Source: Pseudomonadota bacterium (lineage in GTDB: Bacteria; Pseudomonadota; Gammaproteobacteria; Steroidobacterales; Woeseiaceae). Taken from it: a DNA stretch of 64,000 nt. Below are positions 17,304 to 26,770 of this stretch, one piece after another (position 1 is the first letter of the stretch; the number at the start of each line of letters is the position of its first letter). The notes under the pieces were generated by a model. That model did not search any database, was not told the origin of the DNA, and was given only the letters and a program-made list of their open reading frames with translations. The stretch lies in the NCBI GenBank assembly GCA_022563255.1, contig JADFNS010000004.1, positions 1-64,000 of the forward strand, written 5' to 3'. A program made the translations under genes and the position numbers.

Positions 17304-17334
17304 TTGACCCTGTAGTAACTATAGGGTTTACCAT
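17304..17334 (+). promoter_or_regulatory. MerR-type promoter with operator in a 19-bp spacer
   Basis: The -35 TTGACC (17304-17309) and -10 TACCAT (17329-17334) are separated by 19 bp. The spacer is centred on the dyad ACCCTGTAG/CTATAGGGT (17307-17315 and 17319-17327; 8 of 9 pairs match). This is the classic architecture of promoters activated by MerR-family metal sensors, reading toward the GDCCVYCSFG gene. The MerR gene starts only 7 bp upstream of the -35 on the other strand, so the regulator probably controls its own expression too. Confidence 0.85.
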
Positions 17335-17375
17335 ACGGCTTCAATGGCCGCGGCGCCAGCCAGGAATAAGCACGC

Positions 17376-17591
17376 ATGTCCGAGTTCGATGAATATTCTG
17401 TAATTACCTGTCCCCACTGTGGCCACAAGGCGCGTGAACGCATGCCCACGAATGCTTGCCAGTTCTATTACGACTGCAAAGGCTGCGGCGAATTGCTGAA
17501 ACCACATTCCGGCGACTGTTGCGTCTACTGTTCGTTCGGCACAGTTAAATGCCCGCCCATTCAAATGGGGGAAAGTTGCTGCGATGCGTGA
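17376..17591 (+). CDS. Small Cys-rich GDCCVYCSFG zinc-ribbon protein
   Basis: The 71-residue product has CPHCGHKA, a YDCKGCG pair and the signature GDCCVYCSFG followed by VKCPPIQ, giving at least ten cysteines. Proteins with the GDCCVxCSYG signature are frequent companions of MerR regulators and heavy-metal efflux genes; their role is unproven, but metal binding is evident from the cysteine pairs. It lies directly behind the MerR-type promoter, so metal induction is expected. AGGA sits 10 bases upstream of the ATG. Confidence 0.85.
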   Translation: MSEFDEYSVITCPHCGHKARERMPTNACQFYYDCKGCGELLKPHSGDCCVYCSFGTVKCPPIQMGESCCDA

Positions 17592-17601
17592 GAAACGCTG
17601 A

Positions 17602-18066
17602 ACGATTTGCGGACAGCACCGTGATTCCGTTCGCCGCACCATTGAGGCAGGGGCTGGTCCGGCATTGCCCGCGGGCCTGGAACAACAACTGCAGGATATG
17701 TTCGAGTTCGACGGGTTCCTGGTGGAATGGCCACAAAAGGGTCATGAGCTCAGCAAGGTCAGCATGCTTAAAATCGGCGATATTCCTGCATGGAAGCTCG
17801 ATCTCGTGAAATCGGACGGTGCGCACTGACATTTATATCTGGACAGCCACACCGGCGGAATAGGACAGGCCAGTCTTCTCGACGATGTCAACGAACCGAC
17901 ATTGGTCATTCGCCAAAGTGACTTCAGGGAAACATCAGGCTTCACCTTCCCCTACAATATCCAATACCTGGATGATGCCGGCATGCGCTTAGCAGTCGAG
18001 ACGATTGAGGACATCAAGCTGAAAGTCATTCCGTTTGAGCTGGATCAAGAGCTTGTGATCCACTAG
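17602..18066 (+). pseudogene. Outer-membrane lipoprotein-sorting (LolA-like) gene, 5'-truncated and with internal TGA
   Basis: One open frame encodes LEQQLQDMFEFDGFLVEWPQ, IGDIPAWKLDLVKSDGAH, then a TGA (17827-17829), then HLYLDSHTGGIGQASLLDDV, SDFRETSGFTFPYNIQYLDD and IEDIKLKVIPFELDQELVIH to TAG. The pattern (W-L-LV--DG---YLD--TG, then the SDFRE--GF-FPY block) is that of LolA-fold lipoprotein carriers or related secreted proteins. The N-terminal third with its signal peptide is missing. The stop is in frame, with no shift, so only one base change is needed to reopen this part. Confidence 0.7.
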
Positions 18067-18095
18067 TAACTCGCGCAGGATTATCGAACAAAAGC

Positions 18096-18638
18096 ATGGT
18101 GACAACCGATTTAAAATTGGACGAACCCGGCACGTTGCCGCACCCAGGGCCAATTGGGCGGTTGGTCAGGCTGTTGTTCGGAATATTGTGTCTTTGGTAC
18201 GTGCATGGCTTGCTAGATGTATCGGGTGACCTCATCAACGCTAATGGAAGCATCCACCCCGTCGTCTGGAACGGGATATTTCCTGGGCTTTTTCTCGTCA
18301 GCTATGTCGTCAATATCGGCTACTCACGGGCGTGGAAAAAATATCCAGCGATGTTCAGCGCCGTTCTTCTGGCATCCGTGGCCGGGGTCGGTTACATGAC
18401 GTCGGGATCGATAGAGACGCACTGGCTGGCACGGTCGCTCTGGGTCTGGGAGTTCTACTTGTTTGCACATCTGGGGCTGGCGTTCATAGTCGCCGGCGTC
18501 ATCGGCGCGCCCGGGTGTGAGATGCGCGCATTTCATCATTTGTACTCGCGCCTGACCGGCGTTCCTGCGATGGAGCATGCCTGCCCGGTCGGTCCTTTAC
18601 GGTCAATCGATCAGTGGGAAGCCGCAAGAGCTTCTTGA
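18096..18638 (+). CDS. Hypothetical integral membrane protein
   Basis: The 180-residue product is predicted to have four membrane helices (about residues 20-40, 55-75, 83-102 and 118-138), then a conserved-looking soluble tail with GCEMRAFHHLYSRLTG and CPVGPLRSIDQWE. The tail, with its Cys and His pairs, recalls uncharacterised membrane proteins near heavy-metal and redox genes. No enzyme motif is visible. Start ATG at 18096 follows the LolA-like pseudogene by 30 bp, so both may once have been in the metal-induced transcript. Confidence 0.65.
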   Translation: MVTTDLKLDEPGTLPHPGPIGRLVRLLFGILCLWYVHGLLDVSGDLINANGSIHPVVWNGIFPGLFLVSYVVNIGYSRAWKKYPAMFSAVLLASVAGVGYMTSGSIETHWLARSLWVWEFYLFAHLGLAFIVAGVIGAPGCEMRAFHHLYSRLTGVPAMEHACPVGPLRSIDQWEAARAS

Positions 18639-18771
18639 TCGCGGCGCGACGACCGGCAACGCGAACGACCCGGATGCAATGTCCTGAGCGGATCATTCAT
18701 ACCCGTATTCCGTTGAGGGTATTTTTTTGTGTATATTCAGTTACTAGCACTGGGTCAGGGGTACCGAAGTC

Positions 18772-20112
18772 TTGTCGAACAAGAGAATTGCAGTCGATGC
18801 CACCAAAGTATCGATCGGAATGTACATAGCCATGCTGGATCGTCCGTGGCTTGAGACGCCCTTTGTGTTTCAGGGTTTCGAGATCAAGGACCGCCTGGAG
18901 ATCGAGTTATTACAGTCCTACTGCAGTGTCGTGTATGTCGATATCGACCGCGGACATCTTTCCGCGGCTGAAATCCGCTCTTTGATTCTGGCGGGATCGA
19001 AGCGCACGCGGTCGGCGGGCGATGGCCAGCGTGCGCGTCGCAAACCCAGCAAGTGGCTGCGCCGACTTCGTAATTTATTGATGCGCTGGAAAATTCTTCG
19101 GCAACCTGTGCGTGCACCGCAATTGGAGTCGGACGGCTACGCCATTCAAACGACGCTGCGGGGCGAGGCGGAAGCGGCATTTGCTGCCTACAAGAGGATT
19201 TCCCTGACCTACGTGGAATTGATGGCCCTGGTTGCAAAGCAGGGCCGCATAGACGTTGGCAGACTGAAAAAAGCCGTGCAACCGGTTGTCGACAGCGTAC
19301 TTCGCAATCCCAATGCGATGGCTTGGACGATTTTTTCGAGAAGGCGCAGGGGGCGCAACTATAACCGAGCCGTCGGTACGTCGGTTTGGTGTCTTATGTT
19401 TGGTCGCCACCTGGGGTTCGACAGACAGGGACTGGAAGATTTAGCGATTGGCGGATTGCTGCTGGACGTAGGCCTTGTCCGAATTCCGGCCGACATTGTC
19501 GCGGTCGAAGGAGACATCACGCCACAGCAATTCGAGATACTTGCGCAACACGTCGAGTTCGGGCTGGCGATATTGGGGAAATCGCAGGGTTTGCCGCAAA
19601 ACGTCGTCGATATGGTCCAGTACCATCACGAACGCGCGGACGGTTCCGGATATCCGCGTCAAGCAAGAGGGAACCAGATCCCGGTGTACGGGCGCATCGC
19701 CGCCATCGCCGACAGTTATGACGCGATGACGACTGAGAACGCGTACTCCAGGGCTTACGCTGCGTACGACGTTGCCAGAGCGCTAAACGAAATGCGCGGT
19801 AATCAATTCGCGCCAGAAGTTGTCGAGCAATTTCTTCGCACGCTGGGCGTGTTCCCAACAGCCAGCGTTGTCGAACTCAGCAATGGATCGATAGGCGTCG
19901 TGCTTGAGCAAAACAGTGACAACGCATTGCGGCCTAAAGTCATGGTGCTACTCGACAAGAAGCACAAGCTGCTGGACAAACCAAAGATACTTGAAATGTC
20001 GGACCTGCCGCTGGATATAACGCATCCGAAGGCGGTCTGGGTGATTCAGGGTCATGAGCACGGTGCGTTCGGAATCGATCCCATGGATTACTTCAATCCA
20101 TCCGCAAGATGA
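18772..20112 (+). CDS. HD-GYP-type protein with degenerate metal site
   Basis: The 446-residue product has the N-terminal domain common in front of HD-GYP phosphodiesterases (DATKVSIGMYIAMLDRPWLE, residues 8-27) and a C-terminal HD-GYP fold with VQYHHERADGSGYPRQARGN. Active members use HD residues of LLHDIGK; here that motif reads LLLDVGLVR, and the first HD-domain His (usually HSxxV) is replaced (NRAVGTSVW). Cyclic-di-GMP hydrolysis is therefore doubtful, and a binding or receptor role is more likely. The start is TTG at 18772 with CAGGGG upstream; no ATG is available before the conserved N terminus. Its 3' end overlaps the converging reductase gene by 20 bp. Confidence 0.8.
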   Translation: MSNKRIAVDATKVSIGMYIAMLDRPWLETPFVFQGFEIKDRLEIELLQSYCSVVYVDIDRGHLSAAEIRSLILAGSKRTRSAGDGQRARRKPSKWLRRLRNLLMRWKILRQPVRAPQLESDGYAIQTTLRGEAEAAFAAYKRISLTYVELMALVAKQGRIDVGRLKKAVQPVVDSVLRNPNAMAWTIFSRRRRGRNYNRAVGTSVWCLMFGRHLGFDRQGLEDLAIGGLLLDVGLVRIPADIVAVEGDITPQQFEILAQHVEFGLAILGKSQGLPQNVVDMVQYHHERADGSGYPRQARGNQIPVYGRIAAIADSYDAMTTENAYSRAYAAYDVARALNEMRGNQFAPEVVEQFLRTLGVFPTASVVELSNGSIGVVLEQNSDNALRPKVMVLLDKKHKLLDKPKILEMSDLPLDITHPKAVWVIQGHEHGAFGIDPMDYFNPSAR

Positions 20113-21069
20113 CTTTGCCACGTGCTCGCCGTTCCGTGATTGCCCTGAAGGCATCCGCGAACTCGTCAAGGGCGTACGATTCGGTTACTCGAGGTGTCAG
20201 CTTGCCCGCCGCGATCAGGCGCGACAATTCCTGCACGTTCTGAATCTGCAGCTGCGGGTTTTTCGCAGCCCATGTGCCCCACCAAACGCCGATTATGCTG
20301 GCTTCCTTCAATAGCGCGATGTTCGCCGCAAACTTTGGGATTTCGCCAGACGCAAAGCCGATGACCAGGTAACGGCCGTGCCAGGCCGTGGCGCGGAAGG
20401 CCTGGTCGGCCAGATCGCCGCCGACGGGATCGTAGACAACGTCGGCGCCTTTGCCGTCGGTTAGTTCCTTCACCGTTTCCTTCAGGGGCAATGCAGAATA
20501 ATTGATCGTCTCGTCTGCGCCGGCGGCAACGGCAAATTCGAGTTTTTCAGCGGTACTCGCAGCCGCGATGACTCGCGCGCCCATGCATTTGGCGATTTCG
20601 ACCGCAGTAATTCCGACGCCGCCTGCGGCACCGAGCACGAGTACAGTTTCTCCTGGCTGCAGCTGCGCGCTTTGCTTGAGCGCGTGATAACTGGTGCCGT
20701 AAGTGACTGCGAATCCTGCGCCCTGCTCGAAATTAAGGCTCTCCGGTAAAGGCATCGTCATCATTTCGTCCGCGACGCACTTTTCTGCAAACGCACCGCC
20801 ACGTGTCGTGATCACGACCTTGTCACCGATCCCATAGCGGCTAACGTCCGCGCCGACAGCGGTGACGACGCCAGCGGCCTCGTTTCCTGGTACGAACGGT
20901 GTTGGGCTCTTTACCTGGTAGGTGCCGGCGATAGACAAAATATCGGGGAAGTTGATGCCGGCGGCGGCAACGTCGATCAGAACCTGCGCGCTGCCCACGA
21001 CCGGATCGTCACGCTCCTCGATAAGCAGTGACTCGGGTGGGCCGTATGCGTTGCAAACCAGTGCGCGCA

Positions 21070-21070
<1 letters not shown>
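20093..21070 (-). CDS. NADPH:quinone reductase-like MDR protein, last gene of the beta-oxidation operon
   Basis: The 325-residue product is a zinc-free MDR reductase: MRALVCNAYGPPESLLIEER, VPGNEAAGVVTAVG, the cofactor site VLVLGAAGGVGITAVEIAKC and the end TERRARGKVILRMD. It probably reduces an enoyl or quinone substrate with NADPH. Its ATG overlaps the thiolase stop (TAATG), which shows translational coupling. Being fixed at the end of an acyl-CoA degradation operon suggests a role in removing a double bond or handling an intermediate, but acyl-CoA specificity is inference. Confidence 0.88.
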
Positions 21071-22251
<1,181 letters not shown>

Positions 22252-22270
22252 AATTGTTTCCCTCAGCGGT

Positions 22271-23182
22271 TTATTCTGACAAGTCGATACCGAGCTTTTC
22301 GGCGCCTTGAGTTGCAAATTTGGTGGTTTGTTCAAAGCCACCTGTGAATTCTTGCATGCCGTCTTCGCTGTTGATGGTATCCCATGCTGCGGCAATGCCC
22401 TCGGGCGTCACGTCGTCGGGCAACAAGCTGACGCCGTGGGTCTCGAATCCCTTGAACACGGCAAAACTACCGCCACCGGCAGCCAGAACTATTCGGCTCG
22501 GTGCATCCGGTCCGGCAAGAAACACGACGGCCGGGGCCACGGATTCAGGCGACAATAGTTTAAAAGCAGGTTTTGGAATAAGACCCTCGGTCATAGCGGT
22601 GCCGGCCGCTGGCGCGAGGCAGTTCACGCGGATATTGTTCTTCGCGCCCTCCAGATGCAATGTATTCATCAGGCCCACCAGTGCCATTTTCGCCGCACCG
22701 TAGTTGGACTGGCCGAAGTTTCCGTACAGACCGGAACTTGAGGTGGTGAAGACGACGCGACCGTAATTTTGCTCACGCATGATTTCCCAAACGGCCTTGG
22801 CGCAATACGCGCTGCCCATCAGGTGCACGTCGATCACGAACCGGAAATCTTCCATCGACATTTTCAAAAAGGTCTTGTCGCGCAATATGCCTGCATTGTT
22901 GATCAGGATGTCGACACGACCCCAGGCTTTCACGGTCTGCTCGATCATGTCCCGCACGGCTGCAAAGTCAGCGACATTGGCGCCGTGGCTCATTGCCTCG
23001 CCACCTGCCGTCTGAATCTCAGCGACGACGGCCTCTGCACTTGCGGTACGTCCACTATTGTCGCCCAGGTCATTGACCATGACTTTCGCACCGCGTTCGG
23101 CTAGAGCCAGCGCGTGACATCGACCGAGCCCCTGGCCCGCTCCCGTGACGATGGCTATTTTCCCATCAAGTCTGAAACTCAT
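22271..23182 (-). CDS. SDR-family 3-hydroxyacyl-CoA dehydrogenase-like enzyme
   Basis: The 303-residue product carries the SDR cofactor motif TGAGQGLG (13-20), NNAG (95-98) and the catalytic SSS...YGAAK (Tyr161, Lys165). It resembles the (3R)-hydroxyacyl-CoA dehydrogenase domain of peroxisomal multifunctional enzyme 2, including the extended C-terminal part after the Rossmann fold. Paired with the MaoC hydratase just upstream, it should oxidise the (3R)-hydroxyacyl-CoA to the 3-keto form for the thiolase. Its start overlaps the MaoC gene by 17 bp. Confidence 0.88.
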   Translation of the reverse strand: MSFRLDGKIAIVTGAGQGLGRCHALALAERGAKVMVNDLGDNSGRTASAEAVVAEIQTAGGEAMSHGANVADFAAVRDMIEQTVKAWGRVDILINNAGILRDKTFLKMSMEDFRFVIDVHLMGSAYCAKAVWEIMREQNYGRVVFTTSSSGLYGNFGQSNYGAAKMALVGLMNTLHLEGAKNNIRVNCLAPAAGTAMTEGLIPKPAFKLLSPESVAPAVVFLAGPDAPSRIVLAAGGGSFAVFKGFETHGVSLLPDDVTPEGIAAAWDTINSEDGMQEFTGGFEQTTKFATQGAEKLGIDLSE

Positions 23183-23654
23183 TTATCGTCTCCTGTTCAA
23201 CGACCAGCATTGACAATATTTCGGCAACCAGCGCCGGCGTTTCTTCGCCTTCGATCTCAACGGTTACGGCGGTTTTCAACAACCATTGTCCCGGCTTTTT
23301 CTCGGTCACCTCAAGCACTGTCTGCTGCGAACGAATGCGTTTGCCAACCCGCACGGGCATCAGGTAACGCACCTTGTCTGAGCCATAGTTGATGCCCATG
23401 ACCAGGTTTTCGGGAACAATCGCGCTTTGCGCATTCAGATAGGAAAGCAAAGACAGCGACAGAAACCCGTGTGCGATCGGTCCGCCAAAAGGAGTCTTTG
23501 CGGCTTGTTCCGGATCGACATGAATAAACTGGTGATCATTGGTTGCCGCAGCAAATTGGTTGACGCGCTCCTGCGTAATTTCCAGCCATGGCGACGGCGC
23601 CAGCTGTTTGCCTACCAGGCTGGGCAGATCTTGTGCTTTGATCGTTGCAGTCAT
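23166..23654 (-). CDS. MaoC-type enoyl-CoA hydratase
   Basis: The 162-residue hot-dog protein has the R-specific hydratase motif with catalytic Asp40 and His45 (NDHQFIHVD) and GPIAHGFLSLSLL. It hydrates 2-enoyl-CoA to (3R)-hydroxyacyl-CoA. The gene lies 3 bp after an acyl-CoA dehydrogenase and overlaps the SDR gene, giving the order dehydrogenase, hydratase, dehydrogenase, thiolase expected for one beta-oxidation cycle through the R-hydroxy route. Confidence 0.9.
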   Translation of the reverse strand: MTATIKAQDLPSLVGKQLAPSPWLEITQERVNQFAAATNDHQFIHVDPEQAAKTPFGGPIAHGFLSLSLLSYLNAQSAIVPENLVMGINYGSDKVRYLMPVRVGKRIRSQQTVLEVTEKKPGQWLLKTAVTVEIEGEETPALVAEILSMLVVEQETINEFQT

Positions 23655-23657
23655 GCG

Positions 23658-24785
23658 CTAATACGCCCGGAGGGTGGCGAAACGATCGAGGTGAAAGTAA
23701 CGATCGCCGTACAGTGTTTCCAGAATCTTACAGCGTTTGAGAAAAAAACCGATCTCGTATTCGTCCGTCATGCCGATTCCACCGTGCATCTGGATTCCTT
23801 CGGTCGTAACCGTGTGCGTCGTCTCGCAGAGTTTCGCTTTTGTGAGGCTGGCGATTTCCGCGATGTTCTCCTGTTCGTCGTCCAGGGCCTTGAGCGCGTG
23901 GAGCACTGCGGACTTGCACATCTCAATTTCGCCGAACATGATTGCGGCGCGATGCTGCAATCCCTGAAAACTGCCGATCGGCACGCCGAATTGTTTGCGT
24001 TGCTTCAGGTACTCCATCGTGCGCTCAAACGCTTCCTGAGCGATGCCCAGCAACTCCGCAGATTGACCGATGCGGGCAGCGTCCAGAATAGCGTCAAGCG
24101 GCGACAGGCCAGCGCCGAATTCACCGAGTAACGCATCCTGATCGAGCGCCACGTCGTCGAAACGGACGGTCGCCATGCGATGCGTGTCCAGTGCTTTGAC
24201 GCCGTGAACGTCAACACCCGGTGCATTTCCGGCAACCAGGAACAGCGAAATGTCGCCGCTGTCCGCAGTTCTTGCCGAAACGATCAGCGTATCGGCGCTA
24301 CTGCCGTCGATGACGGCGGTCTTCGTTCCGGACAAGACGAAGCCGTCGTCCGTCTTCCTGACCGTCGTCAGGCATTTCTGCGGACGGTGATACGCGGTGT
24401 CGTCGACGGCGAGAGCGAACAGATGATCGCCTGTGGCGACGGCCGGGAGTATGGACGCACACTGCTCTTTCGAGCCCGCCCGTAACAGGGCGGTCACCCC
24501 GGTCAGGGCGCTTGCCAGTAATGGGCTAGGCGTCAACGTTCGACCACACTGCTCCAGGACAATGCCAAGTCCCATGTATCCGTAGCCGAGACCGCCGTAT
24601 TCCTCCGGGACCAGAATAGCGGCCCATCCCATCTCCGCGATTTCTTTCCAGAGCTGCGGTGAATAGCCTGCATCGGCGCCGCCGTCCCGCAGTTCGCGGA
24701 GATGGCTAACCGGAGCTTTTGACTGCAGAAAATCGTGCGCCGCAGCTTTGAGTATTTGTTGTTCTTCGTTCAATACCAGCGTCAT
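23658..24785 (-). CDS. Acyl-CoA dehydrogenase (second subunit type)
   Basis: The 375-residue product has the acyl-CoA dehydrogenase fold: VPEEYGGLGYGYMGLGIVLE near residue 60, AVDDTAYH and SGTKTAVIDGSSAD in the middle, and IQMHGGIGMTDEYEIGFFLK at the C terminus. FAD-dependent alpha,beta-dehydrogenation of acyl-CoA is expected. It is shorter than its upstream neighbour and lies 9 bp from it. Adjacent, dissimilar dehydrogenase genes like this often encode alpha2beta2 enzymes acting on bulky substrates such as steroid side chains, where the active site is shared between subunits. The substrate here is inferred only. Confidence 0.88.
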   Translation of the reverse strand: MTLVLNEEQQILKAAAHDFLQSKAPVSHLRELRDGGADAGYSPQLWKEIAEMGWAAILVPEEYGGLGYGYMGLGIVLEQCGRTLTPSPLLASALTGVTALLRAGSKEQCASILPAVATGDHLFALAVDDTAYHRPQKCLTTVRKTDDGFVLSGTKTAVIDGSSADTLIVSARTADSGDISLFLVAGNAPGVDVHGVKALDTHRMATVRFDDVALDQDALLGEFGAGLSPLDAILDAARIGQSAELLGIAQEAFERTMEYLKQRKQFGVPIGSFQGLQHRAAIMFGEIEMCKSAVLHALKALDDEQENIAEIASLTKAKLCETTHTVTTEGIQMHGGIGMTDEYEIGFFLKRCKILETLYGDRYFHLDRFATLRAY

Positions 24786-24794
24786 ATTCGATCC

Positions 24795-25979
24795 TTAACC
24801 GGGCAGGCCCAGTATTCTCTTGGCTACGATGTTCAGTTGAATTTCAGAGGTACCGCCTTCGATGGAATTGCCCTTGCTGCGCAACCAGGTTTTCGGTAAC
24901 CGGCCGTCGCTTTCTTCGCCGCCGTCCCAATCGAGAGCGGCGCTGCCGTGAATGGCCATCAGCAACTCGTAACGCCGCATGTTCAACTCGGTTCCGTAGT
25001 ATTTGAATATCGACGAGGTTGCACCGAGGCTCGCACCTGCTTTTACTTCGTCACGCGTACGTTCAACGGTTAATCCGAGGCACATCTCGTCGATTTCGAA
25101 GCGCGCGATATCGGCGCGTAGCATGGGATCTCTGAGCGCGCCGCCGGCGGTACCCATATTGGTTACCGCGATGCTCGACAATGAATCTGCGCCGGCATTG
25201 AGCAGGCCGGTTCCGCCGATCATTTCTCGTTCGTGGGTCAGCAGGTACTTGGCGACCGTCCAGCCACGATTGACGTCACCGACGATCTGGTTCTTCTCGA
25301 TGCGGACGTTGTCGAAGAAAGTTTCAGTAAATGGCGAATTGCCGCTGATCAGTCGAATCGGTTTTGTGGATACGCCCGGTGTCGCCATGTCAAACAGGAC
25401 GAAACTGATGCCTTCGTGTTTTCGCGCTTCGGGGTCGGTGCGAACGATACAGAACATCCAGTCGCCCTTGTCGCCGTAAGATGTCCAGATTTTGGAGCCG
25501 TTCAAAAGGTAGTGGTCGCCGTTGTCAGTAGCGCGGGCTTGCAGGCTGGCGAGATCGGAGCCCGCGTTGGGCTCGCTGTAGCCCTGCGCCCAGCGAATCT
25601 CGCCGCGCGCTATGCGGGGCAAATGTTCTTGCTTGAGCGCCTCGTTGCCAAATTTCATTAGTGCGGGACCGAGCATTGAAATGCCGAAGCTCTCGAGCGG
25701 CGGACGCGCGTGGATGTGCGCCATTTCTTCAGCCAGTATCTTGGTGTGCTCCCGGTCAAGGCCGCCGCCCCCGTACTCGGTCGGCCAGGTCGGGACGGTC
25801 CAGCCGCGCTCAGCCATACGAGTGAGCCAGAGTTTCTGGTCCTCGCTACTGAACTCCGGATTGCGCCCGCCCCAGCACAGGTCGGCTTCTGATCGGTACG
25901 GGATCCGCATGGCTGCGGGGCAATTTTCGTTCAACCACTCGCGTGTCTGCAGCCTGAATTCGTCTAGCTTGCTCATCAT
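24795..25979 (-). CDS. Acyl-CoA dehydrogenase, first gene of the beta-oxidation operon
   Basis: The 394-residue product has WPTEYGGGGLDREHTKILAE, GYSEPNAGSDLASLQ (flavin and substrate side), LNGSKIWTSYGDKGDWMFCI and the closing GNSIEGGTSEIQLNIVAKRI typical of acyl-CoA dehydrogenases. I chose ATG at 25979, six bases after AGGA; a second ATG follows at once. It starts the operon that runs through the second dehydrogenase, MaoC, SDR, thiolase and MDR genes. Its promoter must lie in the 84-bp gap shared with the divergent GST gene. Confidence 0.9.
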   Translation of the reverse strand: MMSKLDEFRLQTREWLNENCPAAMRIPYRSEADLCWGGRNPEFSSEDQKLWLTRMAERGWTVPTWPTEYGGGGLDREHTKILAEEMAHIHARPPLESFGISMLGPALMKFGNEALKQEHLPRIARGEIRWAQGYSEPNAGSDLASLQARATDNGDHYLLNGSKIWTSYGDKGDWMFCIVRTDPEARKHEGISFVLFDMATPGVSTKPIRLISGNSPFTETFFDNVRIEKNQIVGDVNRGWTVAKYLLTHEREMIGGTGLLNAGADSLSSIAVTNMGTAGGALRDPMLRADIARFEIDEMCLGLTVERTRDEVKAGASLGATSSIFKYYGTELNMRRYELLMAIHGSAALDWDGGEESDGRLPKTWLRSKGNSIEGGTSEIQLNIVAKRILGLPG

Positions 25980-26063
25980 TGTTGATCCTGGTAATAGCTT
26001 GAAAATCAAAAGTGAGCGGGTTACGCTCAATTCACTTGCAAAATAAAAGCGAAGGGGATTGCC

Positions 26064-26687
26064 GTGTTTCGTCTTTATGGGTTTCCTACCCAAAACTCTA
26101 TGAAAACTTTGTATGTATTGGAAGAGTCAGGCCTCGATTTCGAATTTGTCCTCGTTGATCTTGAGAAAGGTGAACATAAATCGGACAGCTTCCGACAGAA
26201 AACGCCGATGGGCAAGGTACCCTTGCTGGAGCACGATGGCGAGTACCTTTTTGAATCCGGTGCCATATGCCGTTACGTCGGCAGCGTCTCGAACTCGCCA
26301 CTATACCCTGCAGACCTGCTGCAAAGGGCGCGCGTCGATCAGTGGTTGGATTTCTTCTCCTGCCATCTCGGTCGCTGGTTCTCAACACTGTTTTTCGAGC
26401 AGGTCATCAAGCCAAAATACGGTCTGGGCGATCCGAACGAGGCCAGTTTGGAGGAAGCGACCAAGTTCGCGCACCAACAACTCGGCATATTGGACGGATT
26501 GCTGCAAGATTCGGACTGGCTCGCGAATGACGCGGTCTCAATCGCCGATCTGTTCGCGTTCGCCTACGTGGAGCAGTACCGCGTGATCGAGTTTTCGCTG
26601 AACGAGTATCCGCATGTGCAGGCCTGGTTCGACCGTATTGAGGCGCGCGACAGTATCGCCAAGGCCCGTGCGAGATTGCCGAAATGA
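26064..26687 (+). CDS. Glutathione S-transferase family protein
   Basis: The 207-residue product has the thioredoxin-like N-terminal domain (MFRLYGFPTQNSMKTLYVLE, with Ser12 as possible catalytic residue; KTPMGKVPLLEHDGEYLFES with the cis-Pro and glutathione-binding ES) and an all-helical C-terminal domain ending in YPHVQAWFDRIEARDSIAKA. It should conjugate or reduce substrates with glutathione. The start is GTG, preceded by GAAGGGG at good spacing. It is transcribed divergently from the acyl-CoA dehydrogenase operon, so the two may share control. Confidence 0.88.
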   Translation: MFRLYGFPTQNSMKTLYVLEESGLDFEFVLVDLEKGEHKSDSFRQKTPMGKVPLLEHDGEYLFESGAICRYVGSVSNSPLYPADLLQRARVDQWLDFFSCHLGRWFSTLFFEQVIKPKYGLGDPNEASLEEATKFAHQQLGILDGLLQDSDWLANDAVSIADLFAFAYVEQYRVIEFSLNEYPHVQAWFDRIEARDSIAKARARLPK

Positions 26688-26770
26688 ACCAGCGCTAAGG
26701 AGGCGGTAGTCCCGCAAATTCGCGGATAGCATAAGGTACACTCTCAAATCGTTTTATTTGGGGGCAAGCC

